From CAVVUF01 sp963751425 (GTDB lineage: Bacteria; Chloroflexota; Anaerolineae; Anaerolineales; UBA4823): 64,000 bases of DNA. Location of the stretch: positions 992,001 through 1,056,000 of the forward strand of contig CAVVUF010000001.1 of NCBI GenBank assembly GCA_963751425.1. Reading direction: 5' to 3'. Positions 42,240 through 52,167 of this stretch are shown in pieces. The notes beneath the pieces are model-generated. The model was not told where the DNA came from. It searched no databases and saw only the letters and a list, made by a program, of their open reading frames with translations. Each line of letters begins with the position of its first letter. Within the stretch, counting starts at the first letter, position 1. The translations under genes and the position numbers were made by a program.

Positions 42240-44054
42240 ATGCGTTTGAGTCAGCTTTTCAGCCAAACTTTACGGGAAGCTCCGGCTGAGGCGGAAATCC
42301 CAAGCCACCAGCTCTTGCTGCGGGCTGGCTACATCCGTCAGCTAGCAGCCGGGATCTTCTCTTCTCTACCGCTGGCGATAAGGGTTCAGGCCAAAATCGA
42401 GGCCATCCTGCGCCAGGAAATTGAGGCAATTGGCGGGCAAGAGGTGAGTATGCCCGTCATCCATCCGGCTGACCTATGGAAAGAGACCGGACGGTGGTAT
42501 AAAATCGACGCTGAAATGGGGCGCTTTAAAGATCGCCTCGGAAGAGACTTGGTCCTGGCAATGACCCATGAGGAGGTTGTTGCTGACCTTGTCCGCAAGG
42601 AAATCCGCTCATATCGGCAGATGCCGCAATTAATTTACCACATCCAGACCAAGTTCCGAGACGATCCGAGGCCGCGTGCCGGTTTGATCCGCACGCGCGA
42701 ATTTACAATGAAAGACAGCTACAGCCTGGATGTAGATTGGGAAGGCCTGGATCAACAGTACCGCGCCCATTATCAGGCATATTTTAATATTTTTCATCGC
42801 TGCGGGTTGAATGTAATCGCTGTGGGATCAGATACGGGCATGATGGGTGGAGCCCTGGCGCATGAGTATATGTACCTGACACCTTATGGTGAAGACACCT
42901 TGATCCTTTGTGATGCCTGTGGATATTCCGCCAACCGGCAGATTGCACGCTTTAGAAAGGAGCCATTGCAGGCAGAGAGTATTCAATCATTGACCAGGGT
43001 TGCTACACCAGATTGTAAATCGATCGAGGCCCTGGCGAATTTTTTGCAGGTGCCCCAGGCGAAAACCGCCAAGGCTGTTTTCATGATGGCAGAGATTCCT
43101 GCCACAATGGAGAAGGGCACTCAAGATCAGGAGAAGTTCATCTTCGCCGTTGTGCGGGGTGATATGGAAGTCAACGAAACCAAGCTGGTAAATGCCATCA
43201 AAGCACGCGCCCTCAGACCAGCCACTGAGGATGAAATCCGGGCGGTGGGCGCCGAACCCGGTTACGCCTCACCCGTAGGCTTGACTGGCCCAGCCTCAAA
43301 CCGCTCCCTACTGGTAGTGGTGGATGATTTGATCCCCAAATCCACTAACCTGGTAGCAGGCGCCAACCAGGCGGGATACCACTTGATGAACGTCAACTTC
43401 GACCGCGATTACCAGGCTGACATCATCACAGATATCACCGCAGCCAGCGAAGGCAGTGCCTGCCCAAATTGCAGCCACGGAATGCGAGCCGTACGCGGGG
43501 TGGAGGTGGGGAACATCTTCAAACTAGGAACTTTCTATTCAGAAGCCATGGATTGTAAATTCCTCGACAAAGATGGCAAGATGAAACCGGTTGTGATGGG
43601 ATCTTATGGGATCGGCCTTGGCCGCCTGATGGGTTGCATCGCGGAAGAATACCATGACGAGCATGGGTTGACCTGGCCTGTAACAGTTGCCCCTTACCAG
43701 GTCCACCTGGTCTTGCTGGTGGGGAAAAGCCAGGAGAGTGAGCTAAAAGCAGCTGATCCTGCCAAAGTTGCGGAAACGCTTTATTCGTCCATGCAAGAGG
43801 CAGGCATCGAAGTACTTTTTGATGACCGGGCAGAATCTCCCGGTGTTAAGTTTAACGACGCTGATCTAATCGGCATCCCCATCCGCCTGACAGTTGGAGA
43901 ACGCTCCCTTCGCCAGGGGGAGATCGAGCTGAAATGTCGAGATCAAGCGGACCGTAGGCAAGTGCCAATAGAAGAAGTGGTCAACCAGGTGCTCCAGGAG
44001 CTCGATGCCAAGCGAAAAGAGATTAACCGCAAGGTGCTCAAAGTCGAATATTAA
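42240..44054 (+). CDS. proS: Prolyl-tRNA synthetase, bacterial type with editing domain
   Basis: 604 residues. Class II synthetase charging tRNA-Pro. Motif 1 lies near IEAIGGQEVSMPVIHPADLW, motif 2 in FRDDPRPRAGLIRTREFTMKDSYS, and motif 3 in VMGSYGIGLGRLMGCIAE. The ~180-residue insertion between motifs 2 and 3 (about 225-400; AKTAKAVFMM, DMEVNETKL, YASPVGL) is the INS editing domain that clears Ala-tRNA-Pro. The anticodon-binding domain ends the protein. Strong AGGAGG ribosome site. A short leader with a terminator hairpin precedes it. Confidence 0.95.
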   Translation: MRLSQLFSQTLREAPAEAEIPSHQLLLRAGYIRQLAAGIFSSLPLAIRVQAKIEAILRQEIEAIGGQEVSMPVIHPADLWKETGRWYKIDAEMGRFKDRLGRDLVLAMTHEEVVADLVRKEIRSYRQMPQLIYHIQTKFRDDPRPRAGLIRTREFTMKDSYSLDVDWEGLDQQYRAHYQAYFNIFHRCGLNVIAVGSDTGMMGGALAHEYMYLTPYGEDTLILCDACGYSANRQIARFRKEPLQAESIQSLTRVATPDCKSIEALANFLQVPQAKTAKAVFMMAEIPATMEKGTQDQEKFIFAVVRGDMEVNETKLVNAIKARALRPATEDEIRAVGAEPGYASPVGLTGPASNRSLLVVVDDLIPKSTNLVAGANQAGYHLMNVNFDRDYQADIITDITAASEGSACPNCSHGMRAVRGVEVGNIFKLGTFYSEAMDCKFLDKDGKMKPVVMGSYGIGLGRLMGCIAEEYHDEHGLTWPVTVAPYQVHLVLLVGKSQESELKAADPAKVAETLYSSMQEAGIEVLFDDRAESPGVKFNDADLIGIPIRLTVGERSLRQGEIELKCRDQADRRQVPIEEVVNQVLQELDAKRKEINRKVLKVEY

Positions 44055-44083
44055 AGTTGGATTGAATCAGCTTTTCTAGACTT

Positions 44084-44422
44084 TTAGCTGACCTTGAAGA
44101 AACTTTTCAAGTGCATGGCCAGGTTAATGTCGCCTGTGATTTTCAACTTACCCTGCATGAAAGCCATCATGCCATCCATCTTCCCCAGCATGATATCCCG
44201 GAAGTCATGTGCATTGGCAGTCAGGGTCATCTTTGGGTTCTGGACAATTCCTTGGGCAACCTTGCATTTCCCATCTTTGATCATAAGGTTCCAGTCACCA
44301 CCTTCTTCTCCCGTCAGTCGATACTGGATCAGCGCATCGACGCCGGTCGCTTTCTCTGGAACGAAAGCCTGTTCATGTCCGAGGACAAGCTCTTTTACGG
44401 TCAAAGTTGATAAATCAGGCAT
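44084..44422 (-). CDS. SCP2 sterol-binding-fold protein
   Basis: 112 residues from ATG 44422 (GGAGAGA ribosome site). It has the small SCP2 fold, which binds lipids in a hydrophobic tunnel: LIQYRLTGEEGGDWNLMIKDGKCKV, NPKMTLTANAHDFRDIMLGK and the GKLKITGDINLAMHL ending are characteristic. No fused domain or signal peptide, so it is probably a cytosolic lipid/acyl-CoA binding protein of unknown ligand. It converges on proS with a 29-bp gap. Confidence 0.85.
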   Translation of the reverse strand: MPDLSTLTVKELVLGHEQAFVPEKATGVDALIQYRLTGEEGGDWNLMIKDGKCKVAQGIVQNPKMTLTANAHDFRDIMLGKMDGMMAFMQGKLKITGDINLAMHLKSFFKVS

Positions 44423-44490
44423 ACATCTCTCCACGCGCCAAAGGTTAAAATCACAATCGAATACTTTTCATTATTTCGCAAACCAGGTTA

Positions 44491-45816
44491 TCAGATTAAT
44501 ACCTCTGTAGACACCTGATTCTCTCCAGCAGATCTCACCAATACTTTGTCTACCCGAAAACCATCCATATCTACGACTTCGAAGACAAAATTTTCCCAGG
44601 AGAAATGATCCGCGGGAGCAGGGATCCGCCCGAGCATTGTCATGATAAAACCACCCAGGGTCTGGTAATCGGCAAGTTTTTCATCGGGCAGCTCGTCCAG
44701 GTTTAAGAATTCCTTTAGTTCATCCACCGAGAGCATCCCATCGATCAACCAGGAACCATCTTCCCGCGTAATGATCTCATCTTCTTCAATTTGACTGCTC
44801 ATCAAATTCTCGCCGACAATCGCTCTGAGAATGTCGTTGATGGTCACCAAACCTTGCAAACCGCCATACTCATCAATCACCAAAGCCAGTTTCAACGGAG
44901 ATTCTTTGAACAACTCAAGCACTTCGAGGGCCGGCATCCGCTCTGGGACTACGATCGGCTCAATCATCAATCGTTCCAAATCTAAAGTTTGTCCAGTCAG
45001 TTGGGCTACCAAGAGATCTTTAGTTTGTACAACACCCAAGACATTATCCAAGCTGCCGCGTGCCACTGGAAAACGAGCATGCACACTTTCAACAATTTTC
45101 CGGCAGTTCTCATCCAGAGAATCGTCGAGATCGAGCCAAACAACCCCTGTACGGGGAGTGATCAGGTTGCCGACATCCCAATCTGCCAACCTGAAAACAC
45201 CTGCAACCATCTGTTGTTCTGCTTCCTGAAAAACACCCTCCTGAGTGCCTTGCTCGAGCATCACCTTGATATCCTCTTCTGTGACGGAAGGCTCTGCAGG
45301 AGGCTGAACACCGAGGATCCGCACGATCAAATTTGTAGAAGCACTTAAAAAATGAACTAAAGGCGATACAAGTTTCGCCACGAAATCCATCGGACCAGCC
45401 AGGCGGACAGCGATCTCTTCTGCATTTTGTAAAGCCAGCCGCTTAGGAACCAGCTCACCTAAAACGAGCGTGAAATAAGTAATGATCAGAACCACAATTA
45501 GCACACCAATCAATTCCCCATATGGAGCCAACCATGGAATTGATTGCAGCCAAAGACCAATCTGCTCGGCGAGTGTAGCTCCTCCAAAGGCACCCGCTAA
45601 GATTCCAACAAGGGTGATCCAGATTTGGATAGTCGATAAAAAGCGGCTGGGGTCATCCGCTAATTTGAGGGCTGTAGAAGCTCTTTTATCCCCATCCTCT
45701 ACGCGCTGTTGAAGTCTCAGCTTCCTGGCAGAAACAATTGCAATCTCTGCCATGGCAAACAATCCATTGACCAGGATGAGGCTTAAAATGATTAAAAATT
45801 CGAAGATAGGTTCCAT
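44491..45816 (-). CDS. CNNM/CorC-type transporter (DUF21-CBS-CBS-CorC_HlyC)
   Basis: 441 residues from ATG 45816. A DUF21 transmembrane domain (residues ~1-190; starts LIILSLILVNGLFAMAEIA, has TLVLGELVPKRLAL) is followed by a CBS pair (MTPRTGV-like ITPRTGVVWLD; LALVIDEYGGLQGLVTINDIL) and a C-terminal CorC_HlyC domain (DGSWLIDGMLSVDEL...YQTLGGFIMTMLGRIP). The family exports Mg2+ or Co2+, or is annotated as hemolysin-like. Integral membrane protein. An in-frame TTG 12 bp earlier is less likely. Followed in the same direction by the SCP2 gene. Confidence 0.92.
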   Translation of the reverse strand: MEPIFEFLIILSLILVNGLFAMAEIAIVSARKLRLQQRVEDGDKRASTALKLADDPSRFLSTIQIWITLVGILAGAFGGATLAEQIGLWLQSIPWLAPYGELIGVLIVVLIITYFTLVLGELVPKRLALQNAEEIAVRLAGPMDFVAKLVSPLVHFLSASTNLIVRILGVQPPAEPSVTEEDIKVMLEQGTQEGVFQEAEQQMVAGVFRLADWDVGNLITPRTGVVWLDLDDSLDENCRKIVESVHARFPVARGSLDNVLGVVQTKDLLVAQLTGQTLDLERLMIEPIVVPERMPALEVLELFKESPLKLALVIDEYGGLQGLVTINDILRAIVGENLMSSQIEEDEIITREDGSWLIDGMLSVDELKEFLNLDELPDEKLADYQTLGGFIMTMLGRIPAPADHFSWENFVFEVVDMDGFRVDKVLVRSAGENQVSTEVLI

Positions 45817-45855
45817 GTCCCTTATCAAGGGATTGTACTAGTTGATCGATGAATG

Positions 45856-46732
45856 TCAAGGATTATCGCCTGATTTGAAGGCAAACAAAACCATTGGGTC
45901 GAAATGCTGGAATTCTCCGCCCATGCGCCAACGCCTGTAATTTTCCATCTCCTGCGCGGTTGCAGAGGCAGTATAGAAAGCCATGCTTTCGAAAACAATT
46001 CCTGGGGGTCCACGACGCGCTTCCAGGTGAAGATGAGGGTTGACAATATTGTAACCCGTCATCCCAACATCGCCAATCACCTGTCCGCAAGCCACCGAAT
46101 CTCCTAGCTTTACCAAAGGCTCGTGACCAAAATGGGCATAGAGTAAGTATAGCGATTCTCCTGCAGCCATACCCAGGGCATCCGGAAGCCCGGCTGGTAA
46201 ATCAGAATAAGGTGTTTCAATCATGACCATGTTCCCATAAGGAAGCCGGTTTTGGATTACAGATGCCGCTCGCCCTGCCAGCACAACCTGAACCGGCTCT
46301 CCTTCAATGGTCTTATATCCCTTACGTGAATAATGCGAAAAATCTACTCCCTGATGGCGCTCATCGCGGCCCATCGGGGGTGGATTGTATGGATCGGAGA
46401 TGATCTCCCAAAGCTCCGGGATGGTCTCCATAGGCCAGCGGAGAACAGAGTTGAAATTCAGGTTCGGCTGATTGAGTTGCCGAAGGGGAAGGGGTCAGAG
46501 ACGCAGGAGATTGAGGAGGAGGGGAAGGTGTGAGATGAAAAAGGTTTACACGAGAGGAGATAGGGGTGAGGGTGACAGCTTGCGGAAAAGGTGTAAAAGT
46601 TGAAGTGTTTGTTAGAAATAGCTTTGTAGGCACATCGGAAACGGATGTCGTCGGCTGGCAAGCATCCGTGATAATAAAAAAAAGCAAGGACAAGATGACC
46701 AGGTAATATTTCTTATTCTCCCTATTCATCAT
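45856..46732 (-). CDS. M23 (LytM-type) peptidase lipoprotein, one +1 frameshift
   Basis: About 292 codons. The N-terminal half (signal peptide ending TDAC, Cys25, then a Ser/Pro/Thr linker, then EFQLCSPLA) is in one frame. The peptidase part starting METIPELWEIISDPYNPPP is one base further on. Removing one C near 46432 gives the continuous CSPLAMETIPELWE, as expected for this family. Zn-binding motifs are HQGVD (HxxxD) and NPHLHLEAR (HxH), and YGNMVMIET is also typical. M23 enzymes cut peptidoglycan cross-bridges; some lack activity and act as scaffolds. Extracytoplasmic. Confidence 0.82.
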
Positions 46733-46777
46733 GCCCAGCCTATAAACATTACACTTCGTAGAGCAGATCGCTGGAAA

Positions 46778-49225
46778 TTAAATGACGATGCTAACCAGCT
46801 TACCCGGAACCACAACAACCTTCTTCGGCGGCTTACCTTCCAGATACTTTAGGACAGCCTCGCTGGACAGAGCAGCCGCTTTGGCATCTGCGTCGCTGAT
46901 TCCAACAGAGACATCAATGCGATCACGGACTTTACCATTTACCTGCACAACCAGGGTGATCTGCTCCTCGGTAGCAGCGGCCGGATCAAATACTGGCCAT
47001 GTTTGCTGATGGATGGAATATGACTTCCCCAAATATTGCCATAATTCCTCAGCAACAAAGGGAGTAACTGGGGCAGACATGAGCAGATAGATTTCCAGCG
47101 CCTCATCCCACTCTGATGTGCCTGCTGCACCTGCTTCTCGCGCCTTGTAGAGCTCATTCATCAGCTCCATCAGGCTGGAAACGATCGTATTAAACTCAAA
47201 AGTCTCGAAATCACGAGTCACTTTTCGCAGGGACTGGTGGACTTTACGGCGTAATCCTTTGAGAATTTGCTGATCGGGTTTCCCGGCCTTGGCAGGTTCT
47301 TGATACAAAGCCCAGGTACGCTTCACCCAGCGTACTGTACCTTCGATACCGCTGCTGGACCAGGGTGCGCCCATATCCCAGCGTGCAAAAAACATCAGAT
47401 AAGCCCGCACTGTGTCTGCCCCATAGCGAGCTACGAGATCATCCGGAGCGATGACATTCCCGCGGCTTTTTGACATTTTCTCGTGGTCTTCTCCTAAAAC
47501 CATGCCCTGGTTGCGCAACTGGAGCATCGGCTCAGGTCCACTCATAATCCCCATATCCCGGCAAGCTTTATGGAAAAAGCGCGTATAAATCAAGTGCATA
47601 GTAGCATGCTCAATACCGCCCGTGTAAGTATCCACAGGCATCCAATAGGCATACTGCTCCGGGTCAAAGGGACCTTTTTCATAATCCGGGCTGAGGTAGC
47701 GCAGATGGTACCAAGAAGAGCACATGAAGGTATCCATCGTATCCGTCTCGCGTTCCGCCGGACCGCCACACACCGGGCAGGTAGTATTCTTCCAAGTAGG
47801 GTGAAGTTTCAGGGGGCTTTCACCAGTGGGCTTCCATTCGACATCGTCGGGAAGCAAGACAGGCAGCTGTTCTTCGGGCACATCCACTGGTCCATGCTCC
47901 GGGCAGTAGATAATAGGGATCGGAGCCCCCCAATATCTCTGGCGCGAGATCAACCAATCACGCAGGCGATAATTGACGGCGCGTTTACCCAAACTAAGTT
48001 TTTCAAGGAAAGCTACGGCTTTATCAAAAGCCTGGTCGCCAGGAGTGCCCGATAAGGGTCCAGAATTGACCATTGTGCCATAGGCAGGCAACGACTTGGT
48101 CATCTCTTCAGCATCCAAGGGAGACTGATCAGGGGGCTGGATCACCACGCGGATTTCCAAGCTGAATTTACGAGCAAACGCGAAGTCACGCTCGTCGTGC
48201 GCGGGTACTGCCATGATGGCGCCTGTGCCATAGGTCATCAAGACATAATCCGCGATCCAGATCGGAATGCGCTCTTCATTTACTGGATTTACAGCGTAAC
48301 CGCCAGTGAAAATGCCGGTTTTCTCCTTGTCCGCGGCTTCCCGGTCAATATCCGACTGGCGCGCAGCCTGAGCTTTATAAGCCTCTACTGCTTCCCGGTA
48401 AGCGGGCGTGGTAATTTTATCCACCAAGGGATGTTCTGGTGCTAAAACCATAAACGTGGCGCCCCAAAGCGTGTCGGGCCGGGTAGTAAAGATCTCTAAC
48501 GGGTCGCCCTGCTCGGTTTTGAAGATGACCGAAGCACCCTCTGAACGCCCAATCCAGTTCGTCTGCAAGGTTTGCACCCGGTCTGGCCAATCCATTTTTG
48601 AGAAATCCAACAGCTCATCAGCATACAGAGTGGTCCTGAAAAACCACTGATCGAGATCCTTCTTGATCACCTGCGTGCCACAGCGCTCGCAGTGACGGTC
48701 TTCGCCCCACACCTGCTCGCGCGCCAGAGTGGTGTTGCAGTTCGGGCACCAATCGACGGGCGACATCTTGCGGTAGGCTAAACCATGTTTGTGAAGCTGG
48801 GAGAAGAACCACTGGCTCCATTTATAATACTTCGGGTCAGCCGAAACGGCTTCCCGCCGCCAATCGAACATTGATCCCATCGTGTGAAGCTGCTTGCGCA
48901 TGCGCTCGATATTGGCATAGGTCCACTGTTTGGGGTGGATATTGTGTTTCACTGCGGCATTCTCAGCAGGCAGCCCAAATGCATCGAAGCCCATCGGGAA
49001 GAGAACGTTATAGCCGCGCATGCGCATGAAGCGGGCACGGGCATCAGAGGGAGTCATGGCGTACCAGTGACCGATGTGCAGGTCTCCGGAGGGATAAGGC
49101 AGCATCGTCAGCGCGTAGTGCTTCGGCCTGGCTGGATCGATATCAGAATTGTATAAGCCATCGGCATCCCAACGGGCCTGCCATTTCGGCTCGATCTCTG
49201 AAGGATTATAGATTTGATCAGTCAT
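46778..49225 (-). CDS. leuS: Leucyl-tRNA synthetase, paralogue 1
   Basis: 815 residues. Class I synthetase: HIGH motif DLHIGHWYA, KMSKS motif KMSKSRGNVIAPDDL, and a CP1 editing domain with the TTRPDTLWGATF threonine-rich patch and AVPAHDERDF. A zinc-ribbon-like WCPNCNTTL...HCERCG is intact, and a second CPVCGG pair is present. The C-terminal domain ends LVVQVNGKVRDRIDV and VVVPGKLVSIVI. AGGAGAC precedes the ATG. It lies 122 bp downstream of a second, clearly different leuS on the same strand, so both may be expressed from the T-box leader. Confidence 0.95.
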   Translation of the reverse strand: MTDQIYNPSEIEPKWQARWDADGLYNSDIDPARPKHYALTMLPYPSGDLHIGHWYAMTPSDARARFMRMRGYNVLFPMGFDAFGLPAENAAVKHNIHPKQWTYANIERMRKQLHTMGSMFDWRREAVSADPKYYKWSQWFFSQLHKHGLAYRKMSPVDWCPNCNTTLAREQVWGEDRHCERCGTQVIKKDLDQWFFRTTLYADELLDFSKMDWPDRVQTLQTNWIGRSEGASVIFKTEQGDPLEIFTTRPDTLWGATFMVLAPEHPLVDKITTPAYREAVEAYKAQAARQSDIDREAADKEKTGIFTGGYAVNPVNEERIPIWIADYVLMTYGTGAIMAVPAHDERDFAFARKFSLEIRVVIQPPDQSPLDAEEMTKSLPAYGTMVNSGPLSGTPGDQAFDKAVAFLEKLSLGKRAVNYRLRDWLISRQRYWGAPIPIIYCPEHGPVDVPEEQLPVLLPDDVEWKPTGESPLKLHPTWKNTTCPVCGGPAERETDTMDTFMCSSWYHLRYLSPDYEKGPFDPEQYAYWMPVDTYTGGIEHATMHLIYTRFFHKACRDMGIMSGPEPMLQLRNQGMVLGEDHEKMSKSRGNVIAPDDLVARYGADTVRAYLMFFARWDMGAPWSSSGIEGTVRWVKRTWALYQEPAKAGKPDQQILKGLRRKVHQSLRKVTRDFETFEFNTIVSSLMELMNELYKAREAGAAGTSEWDEALEIYLLMSAPVTPFVAEELWQYLGKSYSIHQQTWPVFDPAAATEEQITLVVQVNGKVRDRIDVSVGISDADAKAAALSSEAVLKYLEGKPPKKVVVVPGKLVSIVI

Positions 49226-49347
49226 GTTGTCTCCTGATTTGCCTTATGATCCTATACCAACCGGGTGCAAAACTTCTGATAAAGGATGGGCGATGGAAAT
49301 TAACCTTGCGGATTATATCTCAAATTGCTTGATAACTTTTTCGATTC

Positions 49348-51813
49348 CTAATGGGTAACAATGCTGACGATTTTTCTTTGAACCACAATTACTTTCTTCA
49401 CCTGTTTTCCAGCCAGCGAGGCTTGTACCTTGGGTTGTTCCAAGGCAAGCAGCTGCACCTCCTCTGCAGGCATATTCCCATCAACCTCGATCACATCCCG
49501 CAGTTTACCATCAACTTGCACAGCCATCTGCACCAGGTCTTCTTTAATCATCTGGGGATCAAACCGAGGCCAGGACTGCTGGTGTATACTGCCGGAATGC
49601 CCCGTGAGCGCCCATAATTCATCGGTAATATGCGGGGCGATGGGGGACAGCAAGATTAGCAGGGTCTCTAGGGCCTGATGAAATGTTTTGGTTCTCCAGG
49701 CGTCTGTGGCTTGCAGATCCGATAAAGCGTTGGTAAATTCCATCAGCCCCGAAACAACGGTATTGAAGCGCAGTGTTTCGATGCGGGCGGTGATCTCCAG
49801 GGTTGTTCGATGGATCAAGGAAATTAATTCAGGATCCTCTTCATCTGAATTCGCACTGTCAGCATAAGTATCGCCCACGATTTTCCAAACACGGTTCAAG
49901 AAACGCCGCGCTCCGTGAAGCCCAGCGGTACTCCAATCCACATCTTGTTCAAAGGGCGCCATGAACAGCTCATAAACGCGCAAGGCATCTGCGCCGTGGC
50001 TGGCAACAATTTCATCGGGGGTGATCACATTCCCGCGAGACTTGGACATGCGTTTGCCATCCGGTCCCATGAGCTGCCCCTGGTTGAGCAGTTTAGCGAA
50101 CGGCTCATCGAAGGGCACCAACCCTGCATCATACATTACCTTGGTCCAGAAGCGAGAATAGAGCAGGTGCAGTGTTGCATGCTCCGCCCCACCCACATAC
50201 AGATCAACCGGCATCCAATAGTTCATAGCCGAAGGCTCAAACGGTCCTTCATTAAAATGCGGGCTGGTGAAACGCAGGAAGTACCAGGATGAGCAGGCGA
50301 ACCCTCCCATCGTGTCTGTTTCACGCTGGGCCGCGGCACAACAGCGTGGGCAGGTGGTATTCACGAACTCAGGTAGGCGTGCAAGCGGTGATTTTCCACT
50401 GCCATCCGGTTGAAAATCCTGCATGGGGGGCAGCAAGACGGGAAGTTGATCTTCAGGTACCGGCACCTCGCCGCAGGATGGGCAGTGAATGATGGGGATC
50501 GGGGTACCCCAGTAGCGCTGGCGGCTGATCAGCCAGTCGCGCATACGGTATTGGACCGAACGCTGTCCCAGGCCAAGTCTCTCCAACTCAGCGATGATCT
50601 TCTCGACACCCTCTGCCCCTGACAGCCCGTTGAAGGGTCCTGAATTTACCATCGTACCTGCGCTGGAAAATGCAAGTGAGAGGGATTCATCTTGGCAGTC
50701 TGGCGAGGTGATAACCACTCTAACCGGTAGATTAAATTCTTGAGCGAATTCATAATCGCGTTGATCATGTGCCGGCACTCCCATGACCGCTCCAGTACCA
50801 TAAGACGGCAGCACATAATCAGCCACCCAAACTGGCACCAATTCTCCACTCAGTGGATTGATGACATACCCACCTGTAAACACACCTGTCTTTGGACGGG
50901 TTTCGTTCATTCGATCAATTTCACTTTGTGAGGCAGCCTGGGCTTGATATGCATTCACCTGGCTGCGCAGCTCTGGGGTAGTGAAATGTTCTACCAAAGG
51001 ATGTTCCGGGGCTAACGCGAAGAAAGTCACACCATACAGCGTATCGGGGCGCGTGGTAAAGACCTTGATCGGGGTTTGAGAGGCAGCAGATGAGAAAATA
51101 ACCTCGGCACCCTCCGAGCGCCCGATCCAATTGCGCTGCATGGCTTTGATCTTTTCTGGCCAATCGATGTGGTCTAGTCCTTCGAGCAGCCGGTTTGCGT
51201 AAGCCGTGATGCGGAAGTACCATGCCGGGATCTGACGTCGGATTATACCCGTATGCCCGCGCCAGCACACGCCTCCCTGCACTTCATGACTGGAGAGCGT
51301 TGTCATACAGGTGGGGCACCACCACTGCCAATTGGTATCGCGATAAGCTAACCCCCGTTTATATAACATCAAGAAGAACCATTGAGTCCAACGGTAGTAA
51401 CCCGGGACTGAGGAGTCAATCTCGCGCGACCAATCAAAACTGATGCCGAGCATGGTATACTGGCGCCGGAAATTCGCTGTGTTTTGATCAGTAGTGCTGC
51501 GTGGATGAACACCATGTCTTACCGCAAACTGTTCAGCCGGCTCGCCAAAGGCATCCCAACCCATGGGATGCAAGACGTTGTAGGCTTGCATGCGTTTGAA
51601 GCGCGAAAGGACATCAGTGGGGACATAATTACGGCAGTGACCCACATGCAGCCCATCTCCAGAAGGATAAGGGAAGAAATCCATGCAGTAGTACTTTGGT
51701 TTCCCACCACCTTCGCGTGCAAGGTAAAGCCCGGTTTCCTCCCAAAGTCGCTGCCACTTGGGTTCTATGGTCTGTGGTTGATATTTTGGAAAAGTTTTCT
51801 CCGAGCCTGACAT
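49348..51813 (-). CDS. leuS: Leucyl-tRNA synthetase, paralogue 2, T-box controlled
   Basis: 821 residues from ATG 51813, after an AGGAGGAGG ribosome site. A longer in-frame start at 51879 would translate the T-box itself and was rejected. HIGH motif GLHVGHCRNY, KMSKS variant RMSKSRGNVITPDEI, editing-domain TTRPDTLYGVTF and GVPAHDQRDY are all present, so charging and editing both look intact. It differs widely from paralogue 1: the zinc region reads WCPTCMTTL...VCWRGHTG, the HIGH region starts MDFFPYPSGDG, and many loops differ. Two LeuRS of distinct ancestry in tandem are unusual. Confidence 0.94.
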   Translation of the reverse strand: MSGSEKTFPKYQPQTIEPKWQRLWEETGLYLAREGGGKPKYYCMDFFPYPSGDGLHVGHCRNYVPTDVLSRFKRMQAYNVLHPMGWDAFGEPAEQFAVRHGVHPRSTTDQNTANFRRQYTMLGISFDWSREIDSSVPGYYRWTQWFFLMLYKRGLAYRDTNWQWWCPTCMTTLSSHEVQGGVCWRGHTGIIRRQIPAWYFRITAYANRLLEGLDHIDWPEKIKAMQRNWIGRSEGAEVIFSSAASQTPIKVFTTRPDTLYGVTFFALAPEHPLVEHFTTPELRSQVNAYQAQAASQSEIDRMNETRPKTGVFTGGYVINPLSGELVPVWVADYVLPSYGTGAVMGVPAHDQRDYEFAQEFNLPVRVVITSPDCQDESLSLAFSSAGTMVNSGPFNGLSGAEGVEKIIAELERLGLGQRSVQYRMRDWLISRQRYWGTPIPIIHCPSCGEVPVPEDQLPVLLPPMQDFQPDGSGKSPLARLPEFVNTTCPRCCAAAQRETDTMGGFACSSWYFLRFTSPHFNEGPFEPSAMNYWMPVDLYVGGAEHATLHLLYSRFWTKVMYDAGLVPFDEPFAKLLNQGQLMGPDGKRMSKSRGNVITPDEIVASHGADALRVYELFMAPFEQDVDWSTAGLHGARRFLNRVWKIVGDTYADSANSDEEDPELISLIHRTTLEITARIETLRFNTVVSGLMEFTNALSDLQATDAWRTKTFHQALETLLILLSPIAPHITDELWALTGHSGSIHQQSWPRFDPQMIKEDLVQMAVQVDGKLRDVIEVDGNMPAEEVQLLALEQPKVQASLAGKQVKKVIVVQRKIVSIVTH

Positions 51814-51838
51814 TGCACACCTCCTCCTTAAAATAAAT

Positions 51839-51863
51839 ATCCTTCGTCCCAGGGACGAAGGAT
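51839..51863 (-). terminator. T-box terminator hairpin
   Basis: ATCCTTCGTCCC and its exact complement are separated by one base (12-1-12), followed on the minus strand by ATTTATTTTA. It ends 10 nt before the AGGAGGAGG ribosome site of leuS paralogue 2. Confidence 0.9.
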
Positions 51864-52110
51864 TAATCCGCGGTACCACCCTGCTTGCCTGAAATATCGC
51901 TTGAATACCGTAACTTTCAGGCCACTTAACTTCGCGATAACGGGCGAAACCCGTTGCCGGCTAAGGCGAACCGTTCACCAGCAAGCCTGCCCATGGGGGG
52001 CAGCAGGCGAGTTCGACCTTGTGCTGATGTACTCTGCGGGTACTATGCCGGGCTCCCACCTCACTCTCCCGACTCGCTGGCAGATGGTCTACTGCTCCTG
52101 CGAAGGCTCT
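51839..52110 (-). promoter_or_regulatory. T-box riboswitch (Leu, specifier CTC) upstream of the leuS pair
   Basis: On the minus strand the canonical AGGGTGGTACCGCGG T-box lies at 51882-51868, followed by a terminator (51863-51839). A stem-I specifier loop is recognisable: lower stem GCAGG/CCTGC, upper stem GACC/GGTC, 5' side AGCAGTA (loop-E AGTA), 3' side GAACTCG, giving specifier CTC (52011-52009), a Leu codon. A GGTGGGAGCC distal motif is also present. Uncharged tRNA-Leu should stabilise the antiterminator and switch on leuS. Confidence 0.93.
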
Positions 52111-52120
52111 ATAAACCACT

Positions 52121-52153
52121 CAGCGGTCAACGCCCGCTTGATGCTGACCGCTG
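52121..52153 (-). terminator. Hairpin between tRNA-Ala and the leuS T-box
   Basis: CAGCGGTCA / TGACCGCTG with a 15-nt loop, followed on the minus strand by AGTGGTTTAT. The T tract is weak, so it may be only a partial terminator or a tRNA-processing border. Readthrough from the tRNA genes into leuS is possible. Confidence 0.45.
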
Positions 52154-52167
52154 CTGGCTGTTTTGAG

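Noticed and set aside
51814..51879. Longer leuS start at 51879
   Set aside because: These codons are the T-box and terminator; a strong ribosome site precedes ATG 51813.
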